A stretch of 64,000 nt of DNA from Clostridium grantii DSM 8605. GTDB lineage: Bacteria; Bacillota; Clostridia; Clostridiales; Clostridiaceae. The translations under genes were made by a program, and so were the position numbers. Position 1 is the first letter of the stretch, and each line of letters starts with the position of its first letter. Shown here one piece after another: positions 26,631 through 35,464 of the stretch. The stretch is from assembly GCF_900129965.1 (NCBI RefSeq), contig NZ_FQXM01000007.1:124001-188000 (forward strand). Reading direction: 5' to 3'. The notes below the pieces were generated by a model that had not been told where the DNA came from, ran no database searches, and was given only the letters and a program-made list of their open reading frames with translations.

Positions 26631-26719
26631 AAAATCCAGATTAAGAGGGAATAAACGGAAGTGTTGATATAAAATTTAAAAGGTGTGTGTTGTATGCTAG
26701 AGAAAGGAGGGAGAAATTT

Positions 26720-27727
26720 ATGCCCAAAAGTAGGCGAGCAAACGCTGTCATTTTTGGTTTTGATTTTCAGGTAAATGCAGCAATTGTACTTATGCTTGAA
26801 AACATTGAGGATTTAAAATCACTGCGTCTGGAGGGTAACTTTGAGGATATAGAACTGGAATTGGAAAACGGACAATATATTTTAGCACAGGCAAAAGCAG
26901 TTGAACAAAGTAGTTCAGATTTCAGAAACGTTCGAAAAAACCTTCAAAAATCGCTTATCTCCTTATCGGAAGGTAGCCAAAAGGTTAATGCCCAACAGCT
27001 TATATTAATTACTAATTCACCTAATCCTTTAAATGAAGATGTTTCTAAGAACGTATTTTTAGGAGCTGCACACCGTGATTTTTCGTCATTGCCTGAATCT
27101 TCACAGGAGTTGATAGGGGGGTATTTAAATGGAATGAGTCAGCCGCTGGATTTAGATAAATTCATGATTCAAGTGTTGCCGTTTGAAACTGATAATGACT
27201 TTGAGCGATATAAAATTGTTAGACAATTAGTAGATGATTTCATTGGCGATTTAAATTTAAGCATTCCTGGATTGGGAAAGAAACTTCTAAATATTTGGCA
27301 CGAAGAAGTTTTCAAAAATAGCACAAAGAAGAATGCATCTATTCAGCTGAAGAAAAAAGATTTAGTTTGGCCGATAATAGTTATTGCTACTGATGTTGAA
27401 CGCTGTGATGACTCTTTTATAGAGATATTTGATTGTAGTGCTTACGATGAAATAGCTCATCGATATAAAGATACGATAGAATCTTGTTGCGAACGCTGTG
27501 AGTTTTTTATTAAAGTTCTCTGTGACTATAACGGATACCAAACCACTAAGAAACCCGTAGAAAAATGTATGGATTTTGCGATGAACAAATGGAAGGACTA
27601 CCTTTCAGAATTTGAACTTGATACTATTGATGAAGAAACTAAGAAGGGATTAATCCAGATTATTCTTTATAACATTGTACGAAACCGAATTACAATTGAT
27701 AAAATCAAAAAGGTGGTGAAATTGTGA
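26720..27727 (+). CDS. PD-(D/E)xK nuclease-like effector (Cap4/DUF4297-like)
   Basis: The N-terminus of this 335-residue protein carries GFDFQVNAAI (13-22), E38 in LRLEGNF, D43-I44, and Q57-A-K59. This is the GxxFQ...E...D...(E/Q)xK signature of Cap4/DUF4297-type nucleases used in defence systems. The C-terminal 250 residues are helical and unassigned. Start 26720 is chosen for AAAGGAGGG; 26687 lacks a site. Its stop overlaps the ATPase start (GTGA), so the two proteins are co-translated. Lamassu and ABC-3C systems pair such a nuclease with an SMC/ABC ATPase; an exact family is not assigned. Confidence 0.7.
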   Translation: MPKSRRANAVIFGFDFQVNAAIVLMLENIEDLKSLRLEGNFEDIELELENGQYILAQAKAVEQSSSDFRNVRKNLQKSLISLSEGSQKVNAQQLILITNSPNPLNEDVSKNVFLGAAHRDFSSLPESSQELIGGYLNGMSQPLDLDKFMIQVLPFETDNDFERYKIVRQLVDDFIGDLNLSIPGLGKKLLNIWHEEVFKNSTKKNASIQLKKKDLVWPIIVIATDVERCDDSFIEIFDCSAYDEIAHRYKDTIESCCERCEFFIKVLCDYNGYQTTKKPVEKCMDFAMNKWKDYLSEFELDTIDEETKKGLIQIILYNIVRNRITIDKIKKVVKL

Positions 27728-29178
27728 TTTTTGAATCTATTCGACTCAAAGAGGGATTTATTGAACGTAAAATTTTATTTGCAGAGGGTGTCAATTTAAT
27801 TCACAGTATAAAAAACAGTCGTGGAAAAACTACCCTTCTGCGTTTTATGTTATATGCTCTTGGTTATAACATTCCGAATACAAAGAAAATTAAGTTCAAT
27901 AACTGTGAAGTAGAGTTAGTGATTGAATGTGAAAAAAGTGGAGTAATATCTTTGCTACGTTGCAGTGATATTGCAGTTGAAGTAACTATAGATTCTGAAA
28001 AGCAAACCTTTGTGCTACCGGAACAGCAAAATGAACTTCATAAAATTATTTTTGGAACAGAAAATGTTGATATTCTAAGAAATCTGCTTGGGACTTTTTA
28101 TGTTGACCAAGAAAAAGGTTGGACGCTGCTTAATCGTGGTGTTGTAATTGGAAGTATTCACTTTAATATTGAAGAATTAATTCGTGGACTTTCTGGGCGT
28201 GATTGTTCAGAATTGATTCAAAAGGAAGCACGTTTGTCAAGGGAACTAACAAAATATCGTCAGATGTTTAGTATTGCACAGTATAGGGAAACGTTGGAGG
28301 CAGGGGAGCTTGTCACGGATAGTTATGAAGAAGAATCAGATATTTCTATTAATCAATTCCTTTTGCATCAAAAAAGGTTAAGGGCTGAACTACGTAGAAT
28401 TGACAGCACCTTGGCTAATAATAAACGCTTTAAACAGTTTGTTGCTGATATGAAATTACTTGTTCAGTCATCTGACGGATCAATTTTCCCAGTAACTGAA
28501 AATAATATTGTTGGACTAAATGATGCAATAGATTTATTAATTGCAAAAAGAAAAATGGTGTCTGCTGAATTTGCTACAGTTACTGCTCAACTTGAGCGCC
28601 TTGAAAAAGAAAAGGATAGTGAATATGAGCAGGTGGCTTTTTATAAATCTGCTAGTCTGTTGGAAGTGTTTGACAAAAGAATTGCAAAAATGCCAATGAA
28701 TCCTATTGCTATTAAGAATGAAATAAATCGCTTAGAGAAGGAACTTAAATCTATTAGAAATGATATTAGTACTATGACGAAAAGTAACAATAGTGTTGTT
28801 TCAGCTATCTCTCAAAACATAGTTAAATATGCGATTGAACTTGGTTTAGGTGATAAGGGTTCAATACCCAAAACATACCTTTTCACATCTAATCTTAAAG
28901 AACTTTCAGGTGCAGTTCTACACAAAACTGCTTTTGCGTTCAGGCTAGCATACATAATTGCAATTGAAGATGCTCTTAAAATCAAATTACCGATTATCCT
29001 TGATTCACCGAGCGGAAAAGAAGTAGACCAAGCCAATGTTAAACTCATGATGGAAATTATAAAAAGAGATTTTGTAGATCACCAGATTATTATAGCATCA
29101 ATTTTTAATTATGACTTTGATGAAATCAATAACATAGAAATTAAAGAACATTTGATTGAGGTGTGCGAGAATGAGTAG
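27724..29178 (+). CDS. SMC/ABC-like ATPase of two-gene defence module
   Basis: This 484-residue P-loop protein has an atypical Walker A (KNSRGKTTLL, about residues 30-39). A central coiled coil follows, about 160-350. The ABC signature is KELSGAVLHKTAFAFRLAYI (near 395), and Walker B/D-loop is LPIILDSPSGKEVD (near 424). It is shorter than LmuB of Lamassu and lacks a zinc hook. GTG start, GGTGGTG upstream, 4-base overlap with the nuclease gene. It probably senses DNA or replication structures and licenses the nuclease (inference). Confidence 0.75.
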   Translation: MIFESIRLKEGFIERKILFAEGVNLIHSIKNSRGKTTLLRFMLYALGYNIPNTKKIKFNNCEVELVIECEKSGVISLLRCSDIAVEVTIDSEKQTFVLPEQQNELHKIIFGTENVDILRNLLGTFYVDQEKGWTLLNRGVVIGSIHFNIEELIRGLSGRDCSELIQKEARLSRELTKYRQMFSIAQYRETLEAGELVTDSYEEESDISINQFLLHQKRLRAELRRIDSTLANNKRFKQFVADMKLLVQSSDGSIFPVTENNIVGLNDAIDLLIAKRKMVSAEFATVTAQLERLEKEKDSEYEQVAFYKSASLLEVFDKRIAKMPMNPIAIKNEINRLEKELKSIRNDISTMTKSNNSVVSAISQNIVKYAIELGLGDKGSIPKTYLFTSNLKELSGAVLHKTAFAFRLAYIIAIEDALKIKLPIILDSPSGKEVDQANVKLMMEIIKRDFVDHQIIIASIFNYDFDEINNIEIKEHLIEVCENE

Positions 29179-29308
29179 ATTAATAGATAACAGTAGAACT
29201 ATATACGAGACATTGCAAAGCATCAAAAACGGCAAGTTTGTTATGCCTGCATTTCAAAGACAGTATGTTTGGGGCAGGGAGCAGTGGAGGGCTAAAGTAT
29301 GGAATTGA
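29171..29308 (+). pseudogene. Truncated DUF262 (GmrSD/ParB-like) gene
   Basis: A 45-codon frame overlaps the ATPase end (ATGAGTAG). It encodes IYETLQSIKNGKFVMPAFQRQYVWGREQW, the conserved opening of DUF262 proteins, including the FQRxYVW motif. It stops after 45 residues; complete family members have several hundred. It may have been the third gene of the operon or part of a neighbouring GmrSD-type restriction gene. Confidence 0.62.
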
Positions 29309-29430
29309 TACACTATTCAACGGAATGTGACTTTGAAAAACAAATCATTCACTCCGTTCATAATTTGTCAACAATTTTGTTTTGCTTTCATCAAAAACAA
29401 GATGGTGTTGTTAATAAGACCTTTGTTTAG
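29299..29430 (+). other. Short frame, possible gene remnant
   Basis: A 43-codon frame (MELIHYSTECDFEKQ...) starts inside the end of the DUF262 fragment and stops at 29430. It has no good ribosome binding site and no recognised motif. It may be the C-terminal scar of a deleted gene. Confidence 0.2.
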
Positions 29431-29497
29431 ATGAAGGAGGCTCTTGGTTTTGATATAGAGTAGATGTATATAAGTAAAGAACAGGAGGGAAGATGAC

Positions 29498-31261
29498 ATG
29501 TATGATAAGTATGATAATTACATGGAACATATAGTGAGTTTGAATCAATTGTATTCTAATTTAGTTGAGATAAAGCAAGAATTAGAACTACTTTTAAAAA
29601 ATGATTTAGATGAAGATATTAAAAAGTACTTAGTGTGGGATGTGGAATTATTAATATGTTGTGAAATAGTTCTTGAACAAAGAAAGGTGGATCAAAATTA
29701 TCTTTACCCAATGTATGTTTATACGAATGGGAATTGCATTCCTGATATAGATAGTTTTGAAGAAGAACGTTTAAATTTTTATGAGTATAGGATGGAAAAG
29801 ATTGAGAATATAAAATTGAAAATACGCTATGCAAATTATTGTTTTCAATACTGTATAAAGAAAAACAGATATAAGTATAGTCAAAAAATATGTACCTTAT
29901 TGTTAGATTACTTGCACCACGAGGAATTAACACATGACTATATTGTTGCATTTTCTCGTTTATTTGAATTAGGATTTTCATTTAATCATTTTGAAATAAT
30001 AAGCAATCTAAATAGTCTTATAGATGATTTAATATCAAAGGAATATCTTGAGGAACAATATTTGAGTTTGCTTTCTATTTCTAGGATTATTGTTAATAAT
30101 ATAAAGAATAGATTTTTAGAGGATGCAACAGTAAATAAAATTATAAATGTTGTTGAAAGAATATGTAATTATTACTTTGAAGAAGCCAGTTATAATTTAT
30201 ATAGAAATTGCTGTAGCAATTACTTGGATTGGCTTAAAGTTATGAAAAGGGACGAAGACATAAGGATGTTATCAATTAAATATGGTGAGTCATATGAACT
30301 AGACGCCGAAAAGCCAGGAGTATCTAATTTGGAAAAATCAGAGTGGTATAAATCTGCTGCAGAGCATTATGTCAATATAGGTGAACGTGAAAAGGTATAT
30401 CATATGAAAGTAAAAATAAAGCGAGCTTTAAAGAAAGCAACTAAAGATGGCGAATTTAAGGCTATATCTACAACACAATCAATTGAAATAAAGCAATTGG
30501 AGAAAAAAACTGTTGATTTTTTCAAAGACGATATAGAAAGTACTTTAGCAACGGTAAGCCACAGTAGTTACTTTATTATTAGTAAAGTTAATAGCGAACT
30601 TAAAGCTGTAGAAGATGCAAAAAATCCATTGTATCAGTTGATGGATATAGGAAAGATTCATGGTGATAGGAAAGTTTTTGAATCCAATACAAATAATGAC
30701 TTAATCAAAACTCTAACATTTCAGTACTATGGTATTGAATTAGAAGTATTGTTTTCAGTAATGTTTAATTTTATTTGGAACAAGATGATAGAAGATGGAC
30801 TTACTGAGCAAATAGTAGCAACACGCATATGTAAATCAGAGTATATGGATGAGGAACATAAAGTGATTATTTCTAAAGGAATCGAAAGAATGTTTGAGAA
30901 AGACTATATAGCTGCTTTACATATACTCGTTCCACAATTTGAAAATTATTTTAGAACTTTTTTCGAGTGGGGTGGCTTTCCAACCACGTCATTAAAAAAC
31001 AATGGATTACAATATGAAAAAACTTTTAATGAATTTTTAAGAGAGGATTTTGTTAAAGATACAATTAGCAGTGATTTGTTATACATGATTGAGTTTGTTT
31101 TAGTTGAACAATTGGGAAAGAATTTGCGAAATAATATTGCGCATGGTCTTATCGAATTGAAAACTTTAAACAAAACAAATTGCTTAATTATGGTTTATCT
31201 ATTCTGGATGATCACAGCTTATAAATGGTCTTTCCCAGAAACTGAAAATGAGGAAGAATAG
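29498..31261 (+). CDS. DUF4209-like protein with HEPN-type RNxxxH motif
   Basis: This 587-residue, mainly helical protein ends in a region (about 430-580) resembling DUF4209. Its LRNNIAHGLIEL segment fits the HEPN catalytic pattern R-x4-H found in defence ribonucleases. The N-terminal 350 residues look like TPR-type helical repeats rich in Tyr and Cys. CAGGAGGG precedes the start. It lies beside the nuclease/ATPase pair, so an antiphage RNase role is plausible. Activity is inferred from one motif. Confidence 0.6.
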   Translation: MYDKYDNYMEHIVSLNQLYSNLVEIKQELELLLKNDLDEDIKKYLVWDVELLICCEIVLEQRKVDQNYLYPMYVYTNGNCIPDIDSFEEERLNFYEYRMEKIENIKLKIRYANYCFQYCIKKNRYKYSQKICTLLLDYLHHEELTHDYIVAFSRLFELGFSFNHFEIISNLNSLIDDLISKEYLEEQYLSLLSISRIIVNNIKNRFLEDATVNKIINVVERICNYYFEEASYNLYRNCCSNYLDWLKVMKRDEDIRMLSIKYGESYELDAEKPGVSNLEKSEWYKSAAEHYVNIGEREKVYHMKVKIKRALKKATKDGEFKAISTTQSIEIKQLEKKTVDFFKDDIESTLATVSHSSYFIISKVNSELKAVEDAKNPLYQLMDIGKIHGDRKVFESNTNNDLIKTLTFQYYGIELEVLFSVMFNFIWNKMIEDGLTEQIVATRICKSEYMDEEHKVIISKGIERMFEKDYIAALHILVPQFENYFRTFFEWGGFPTTSLKNNGLQYEKTFNEFLREDFVKDTISSDLLYMIEFVLVEQLGKNLRNNIAHGLIELKTLNKTNCLIMVYLFWMITAYKWSFPETENEEE

Positions 31262-31320
31262 TATTTGAAATATTGTGATGATGTCTGATAATAAAAATTA
31301 TACAGAAAGAGAGTTATACA

Positions 31321-31554
31321 ATGGAAATGAAGTTAACGCCTGAATTAAAAGCATTAAAAGAAGAATACGATTTTCTTCATAAAAAAATTGGAGAATTAGA
31401 ATGGGAAATTGCAACTATATTTTATGGTAGAAAAGGTATCTTAAGTTCGGAAATTAATGATCTAGAAGACCGACTTGATAATTATAGGCATAATATTAGT
31501 ATGTTAATTGGAAAAATTAGAAATGAAGTAAAAATAGCAAATGAATCTAAATAG
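31321..31554 (+). CDS. Small coiled-coil protein of unknown function
   Basis: This 77-residue protein has heptad-like helices at both ends (LKALKEEYDFLHKKIGELE and EINDLEDRLDNYRHNI). It starts 59 bases after the HEPN-type gene and could be its partner, such as an antitoxin or adaptor. That is positional inference only. GAAAGAGAG is the likely ribosome binding site. Confidence 0.5.
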   Translation: MEMKLTPELKALKEEYDFLHKKIGELEWEIATIFYGRKGILSSEINDLEDRLDNYRHNISMLIGKIRNEVKIANESK

Positions 31555-31974
31555 TGTTTGGAAGATTTTTGTGGATATGTTTCCCCATATCGATAGAAAT
31601 CAGTGGATATGTTCCCGCCTACGGACAATAGACAAAAATCAGTATTTGACGTACTTGTTATCCTCTCGAGCCATGTGGAGTGCGTAGTGAAGATAGAGAA
31701 GAAATAGGCTAGTTTCAAAGGATTTCAAGGATTTTAATTAAATATTGAAGTGTGTTTTATGTTTCCTCAGACTACGGTTTGGGGAATTTTTTGCTTTAGG
31801 GGGGTCTATACAAATTCGCAAAATTAGAAGTAATTGGATAATTGCGAAATGGTAGAATTTAATATTGAAAAATTAAATTTCACATCTGTGTTGATACTTG
31901 TATAAAATATGGATATACTATATGTATAAAAAAATAGATATAAAATGTTAAATCTATATTTTGGTGGTGAAAAG
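31555..31974 (+). other. Non-coding stretch with short direct repeats
   Basis: No gene is visible. GTGGATAT followed by GTTTCCCC or GTTCCC occurs at 31571 and 31603, and AAATCAGT occurs near 31597 and 31636, like the nested repeats at some insertion-sequence ends. The first copy of a 55-bp repeat lies at 31761-31815. An AT-rich leader precedes the AbiEi-like gene. Confidence 0.4.
31761..31815 (+). repeat. 55-bp imperfect direct repeat, copy A
   Basis: It aligns with 32832-32885 over its full length at roughly four bases in five. Both copies contain ACTACGGTTTG and a GGTCTA...ACAAAT end. The core can form a hairpin followed by T6. Confidence 0.6.
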
Positions 31975-32355
31975 ATGACTGATGAAAGAATTAAAAAGAT
32001 TAAAAATATTTTTGATGAGTATGGTCTAATTGTTAAGGCTGCAATTCTAAGAGAAAATAAAGTATGTAGTCGAGATATTATGAAGCTTATGGATAAAGGT
32101 TATGTGGTGAAAATAAAAACAGGATATTATTGTTGGAACTCTGGATTTGATGACTTAAATGATTTTGAAATAGTACAGTCAATAATACCAAGTGGAGTTA
32201 TTAGTATGTTTTCAGCGGCAGTAATACATGAAATGACCACAGTTAATCCTATGGATATTAATATTACCATTGCATCTAGAATGATTAAACCGAAGCTCCC
32301 AAATTACCCACCTGTAGAACTTTTTTTTACATCAAATGATAATTTAGATTTTTGA
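31975..32355 (+). pseudogene. AbiEi-like antitoxin gene, truncated
   Basis: The first 126 residues look like a type IV antitoxin/AbiEi-like winged-helix protein: KNIFDEYGLIVKAAILRENK, then IMKLMDKGYVVKIKTGYYCW, then MFSAAVIHEM. The homology ends near 32340, where sequence of an opposite-strand fragment begins. The C-terminal half and any AbiEii toxin are absent. Start 31975 follows GGTGGTG. Confidence 0.55.
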
Positions 32356-32601
32356 TACTTTTAAATTTTCTAGGTCGTCATTAAAAGCTTCGCTTAAATA
32401 ATTTAATTTGGTTTTTACAGCTGGATTTGCCGCAAGTTCTGGCTTAGCATTTATACAGTCTATTAATAATCTGCAGTACTTCAAAATATCATCAAGTACT
32501 CCAGTTGTAACTTTAGTTGGCAATTCTTCTTTAATTTCTGGTTTTACTCCATACAATTCAAAAATCCTTTTTGCTATTAATAATTTAATAGCAAAAAATC
32601 G
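32344..32601 (-). pseudogene. C-terminal fragment of unidentified protein
   Basis: The minus strand is open from 32601 to a stop at 32344. It encodes a plausible globular helical tail (LLIDCINAKPELAANPAV, then NYLSEAFNDDLENL). No start with a ribosome binding site exists, and its upstream part runs into two perfect hairpins. I cannot name the family. Confidence 0.4.
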
Positions 32602-32621
32602 TCATCTTTAATTAGATGACG
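32568..32621. repeat. Two adjacent perfect hairpins
   Basis: TTTTTGCTATTAA (32568-32580) pairs with TTAATAGCAAAAA (32585-32597). CGTCATCT (32600-32607) pairs with AGATGACG (32614-32621). They sit at a junction between gene fragments and could be bidirectional terminators or rearrangement scars. Confidence 0.6.
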
Positions 32622-32908
32622 ATTTAAATAGTTTTTCAGTGGCCTCGTATTATTCAAGGTCTATTTTATGGAAAAAGCTAAAAAAGCTGCTGTTAATGAA
32701 AATTTTAAATTAGGCTGTGAACTAAAGAGCTTAGGGGAAAATCATATGCATTGTTTTACGGACACAGAGTTTATTTAAATTTTTTAAGTAAAGCAAGTTC
32801 TAGGAAGAAAATCATTTTTTACAATGTTTGTGTTCTCTCAAACTACGGTTTGAGGGGATTTTTGTTTTAAAGTGGTCTAACAAATACTTATATTTGGAGG
32901 TTTAATAA
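32622..32908 (+). other. Debris region before AraC gene
   Basis: No intact gene is seen. A 36-codon frame at 32668-32778 has no recognised similarity. The second 55-bp repeat lies at 32832-32885, and the AraC ribosome binding site GGAGG at 32896. Confidence 0.4.
32832..32885 (+). repeat. 55-bp imperfect direct repeat, copy B
   Basis: This is the partner of 31761-31815. CTCTCAAAC pairs with GTTTGAGGG around TACG and is followed by a T-rich run, so this copy is also a good hairpin. Confidence 0.6.
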
Positions 32909-33943
32909 ATGGAGAGTATTTTTGAACCATGGAAAAGGTATGTTATTCATAACGAATATGTTCTACGAACAGAAGATATTCACAATAAAGCCCCAATAGT
33001 CTATATTGGAGATAAAAAAGTGTACATATATTCAGGAAGTCAACTCTTTTCAGCTGGTATATGGCTTCAGTCTAATGAAGGTCATTTACGAATATATTCA
33101 CGTAGTAGGGATGGTGAGAAAATAATATGGCGTTCATTTAATGGAGAGAGTCAGGAAGGCCCAGTGCACCAGCATGATGCTATTGAAATTGGATATATTG
33201 TTGAAGGAAATACTTACCAATCATTTTCAGGTGAAGAACATAAGTTTAAACAGGGAGAATTTTGGATTGTAGATAGGAATTGTTATCACAGTGATATATA
33301 TGGTCAAGAAAGTTTGTGTACAGTATATATAGGCATACCGGCAGAGGTATTTGATTCGGTATTTGTAGAAAGTATTGGAAATAGTGAAATTCAACAATTT
33401 CTTTTTCTTGCACTTCTTCAACAGAAAAAGAATAGACAGTTTTTGCATTTTACACCAAGAGGTGATAAATCAGCAGCAGTAGTTTTGATGGAAAATTTAG
33501 TTAGAGAAATTATTGAACAAAAGACAGGATATTATGATATATCAAAAGGATTATTAGCACGGTTGCTTGAAAGCCTTTCATCAGAATACGATTTTTTACT
33601 GACCAGTCAGGAACGACAGAAAATGAGAGATCTTCTTTTTCGCCAAGTAGAAAAATTTATTCAAGAAAATTATAAAACAGCAACTATACGAGAATTAGTT
33701 AATCGCTTCCATTATAATGAGGATTATTATAATCGGCTAATTAAAGAATACAGTAGTTATACTTATTCTGATTATTTAAAGAATGTTAGGCTAAAGGAAG
33801 CTGAAAAAATGCTTTGTATGACAAAGATTTCTATTGAACAGATTGTAGGTCAAGTAGGATATAAAAGCAGGGGACACTTTTATCGTTTATTTACTGAAAG
33901 ATATGGAATGACCCCTGCGAAATATAGAAAACAGAATTCTTGA
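32909..33943 (+). CDS. AraC-family transcriptional regulator
   Basis: This 344-residue protein has a cupin sensor (about 85-150, with HQHDAIEIGYIVEG and KQGEFWIVDRNCYH). The C-terminal double HTH (about 245-344) contains FHYNEDYYNRLIKEY and VGYKSRGHFYRLFTERYGMTPAKYR. It probably controls the nucleoside hydrolase downstream, although 279 bases and a separate promoter lie between them. GGAGGTTTAATAA precedes the start. Confidence 0.88.
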   Translation: MESIFEPWKRYVIHNEYVLRTEDIHNKAPIVYIGDKKVYIYSGSQLFSAGIWLQSNEGHLRIYSRSRDGEKIIWRSFNGESQEGPVHQHDAIEIGYIVEGNTYQSFSGEEHKFKQGEFWIVDRNCYHSDIYGQESLCTVYIGIPAEVFDSVFVESIGNSEIQQFLFLALLQQKKNRQFLHFTPRGDKSAAVVLMENLVREIIEQKTGYYDISKGLLARLLESLSSEYDFLLTSQERQKMRDLLFRQVEKFIQENYKTATIRELVNRFHYNEDYYNRLIKEYSSYTYSDYLKNVRLKEAEKMLCMTKISIEQIVGQVGYKSRGHFYRLFTERYGMTPAKYRKQNS

Positions 33944-34068
33944 TTAAGTTAGCAATTATAGTAAATATGTAGTAAGCTATTTAAAATGATTACCAAATAT
34001 ATATTGTATAAAGTATTATAGAATCGGAAAAAAGTACAATTCCATATACTTTTAGTCGTAAAGGTAAA

Positions 34069-34097
34069 TTGAAAAACAATATAAAATGCCATAATAT
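34069..34097 (+). promoter_or_regulatory. Promoter candidate for nucleoside hydrolase
   Basis: TTGAAA, a 17-base spacer and TAATAT, 126 bases before the start at 34223. The remainder of the 33944-34222 gap is AT-rich with no other feature seen. Confidence 0.4.
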
Positions 34098-34222
34098 AAG
34101 TATATCAAATATATTAATTTACTTTGAATGTAGTAAATTTATGACTTAGCAACTTAGATAATATTATTAAATAATTAGTATAGATAGTGGCTAAGGCTAT
34201 ATTATATAAGGAGGAAAATATT

Positions 34223-35107
34223 ATGACATTAGCATTCCAGGTACAAAAAAAGAAACGGTTAAGAGTGATTGTTGATACCGACGCTGCATGCGAGGCGGAT
34301 GACCCTTTCGCAATTGCACATGCTTTGATGAGTCCAAAATTTGTAATGCGTGCTATTTTTGCTGAGCAATTTGGTAGCCCAGAAACAACAAAGAAAAGTT
34401 ATGATGAAATTCAAACGATTTTATCGGCAATGTCATTATCTGTCCCTGTATATATGGGGGCTGAGGGGACTTTAGCGGACACAAAAGGAAAAGAAATATC
34501 TCCTGCTTCGGCATTCCTAATAGAAGAAGCTATGAGAGATGATGATATGCCATTATTTGTACTCTGCCAAGGTGCAATTACAAATGTTGCATCTGCATTA
34601 CAGGAATGTCCTGAAATCGCTTCTCGTATGACTGTGGTATGGATTGCAGGGCATGAATATGGGCATAAGAAAGCTCCATTCAATGAATTCAATTCGGGAA
34701 ATGATATACCGGCAGGAAATATTGTGCTAGGAAGTGGTGTTGAACTTTGGTTGATTCCATCAAATGTGTATTGTACAATGCATATTGGGATAGCTGAGTT
34801 ACAAAAAAGGGTATATCCCTGTGGAGATATTGGAAAGCATTTATTTGAACAATTAGTGCAGTTTAATGCTTCGAAATATGCGGATTGGACTCCTGGAGAA
34901 AGTTGGTCATTAGGTGATTCTCCAGCAATCGGTGTTGCGTTGAATCCAAACTGTGGTAGATATGAGTATAAGGAAGCTCCTATTATAAATGAAGATACTT
35001 CTTTTAGTTATGAAGAGGGAAGACCATTAATTCGAGTTTATCAGTCTATTGATGTGAGATATGTCCTTGAAGATTTTATGTCAAAACTTGAATTGATCTA
35101 TGGTTAG
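34223..35107 (+). CDS. Inosine-uridine nucleoside hydrolase family protein
   Basis: This 294-residue protein hydrolyses N-glycosidic bonds of nucleosides, using a calcium-binding aspartate cluster. The cluster here is VDTDAACEADDPFA (residues 18-31), a variant of the usual DTDxxxDDxxA with one extra residue between aspartates. A later WIAGHEYGHKKAPFNEFNSGND segment matches the family's NEFN motif. Start 34223 follows AAGGAGG. Substrate specificity is not resolvable. It may serve ribose or purine salvage together with the deoD locus downstream. Confidence 0.82.
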   Translation: MTLAFQVQKKKRLRVIVDTDAACEADDPFAIAHALMSPKFVMRAIFAEQFGSPETTKKSYDEIQTILSAMSLSVPVYMGAEGTLADTKGKEISPASAFLIEEAMRDDDMPLFVLCQGAITNVASALQECPEIASRMTVVWIAGHEYGHKKAPFNEFNSGNDIPAGNIVLGSGVELWLIPSNVYCTMHIGIAELQKRVYPCGDIGKHLFEQLVQFNASKYADWTPGESWSLGDSPAIGVALNPNCGRYEYKEAPIINEDTSFSYEEGRPLIRVYQSIDVRYVLEDFMSKLELIYG

Positions 35108-35194
35108 AGAAACTAAGCATGAGAGGCAATTAACAGTAATTAATGAATTTGTTTCATCCATGATTATACAATTTAAATAAAGAATACATATAAG

Positions 35195-35230
35195 AGCAAG
35201 GCTAGGAATAGCACTTGCTTTTATTTTTAT
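35195..35230 (+). terminator. Intrinsic terminator
   Basis: AGCAAG pairs with CTTGCT (with additional GCTA/TAGC pairing inside), followed by TTTATTTTTAT. Nothing else is seen between the hydrolase and this site. Confidence 0.55.
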
Positions 35231-35339
35231 GTAGGTTGGTTTATGGAGAAGTATTATTTGGGTGTTTTTAACAAAAATCTCTAATGAAACAACTTTGGAA
35301 GAAATAGTCATAAAATTCAAAATATTTAAATAAAAAGTA

Positions 35340-35368
35340 TTTACATATTATCCTATGTATGGTATTAT
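35340..35368 (+). promoter_or_regulatory. Promoter of the GntR-TctCBA operon
   Basis: TTTACA, a 17-base spacer and TATTAT, 97 bases upstream of the GntR gene start. Confidence 0.55.
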
Positions 35369-35387
35369 TAAACTACACAAAACATCC

Positions 35388-35400
35388 TACGTTATACGTA
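35388..35400. promoter_or_regulatory. Candidate GntR operator
   Basis: TACGT-TAT-ACGTA is a perfect palindrome placed about 20 bases after the -10 box. That position is suitable for autorepression by the downstream FCD-type regulator. Confidence 0.45.
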
Positions 35401-35464
35401 ACACTGGATGAAATGCTTTCAATGTTTAGAATGATAAAATACAACAATAGGTAGGCGAGTTAAA

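Noticed and set aside
32408..32611. Plus-strand 67-residue frame
   Set aside because: It is antisense to a more protein-like fragment and crosses two hairpins; no start signals.
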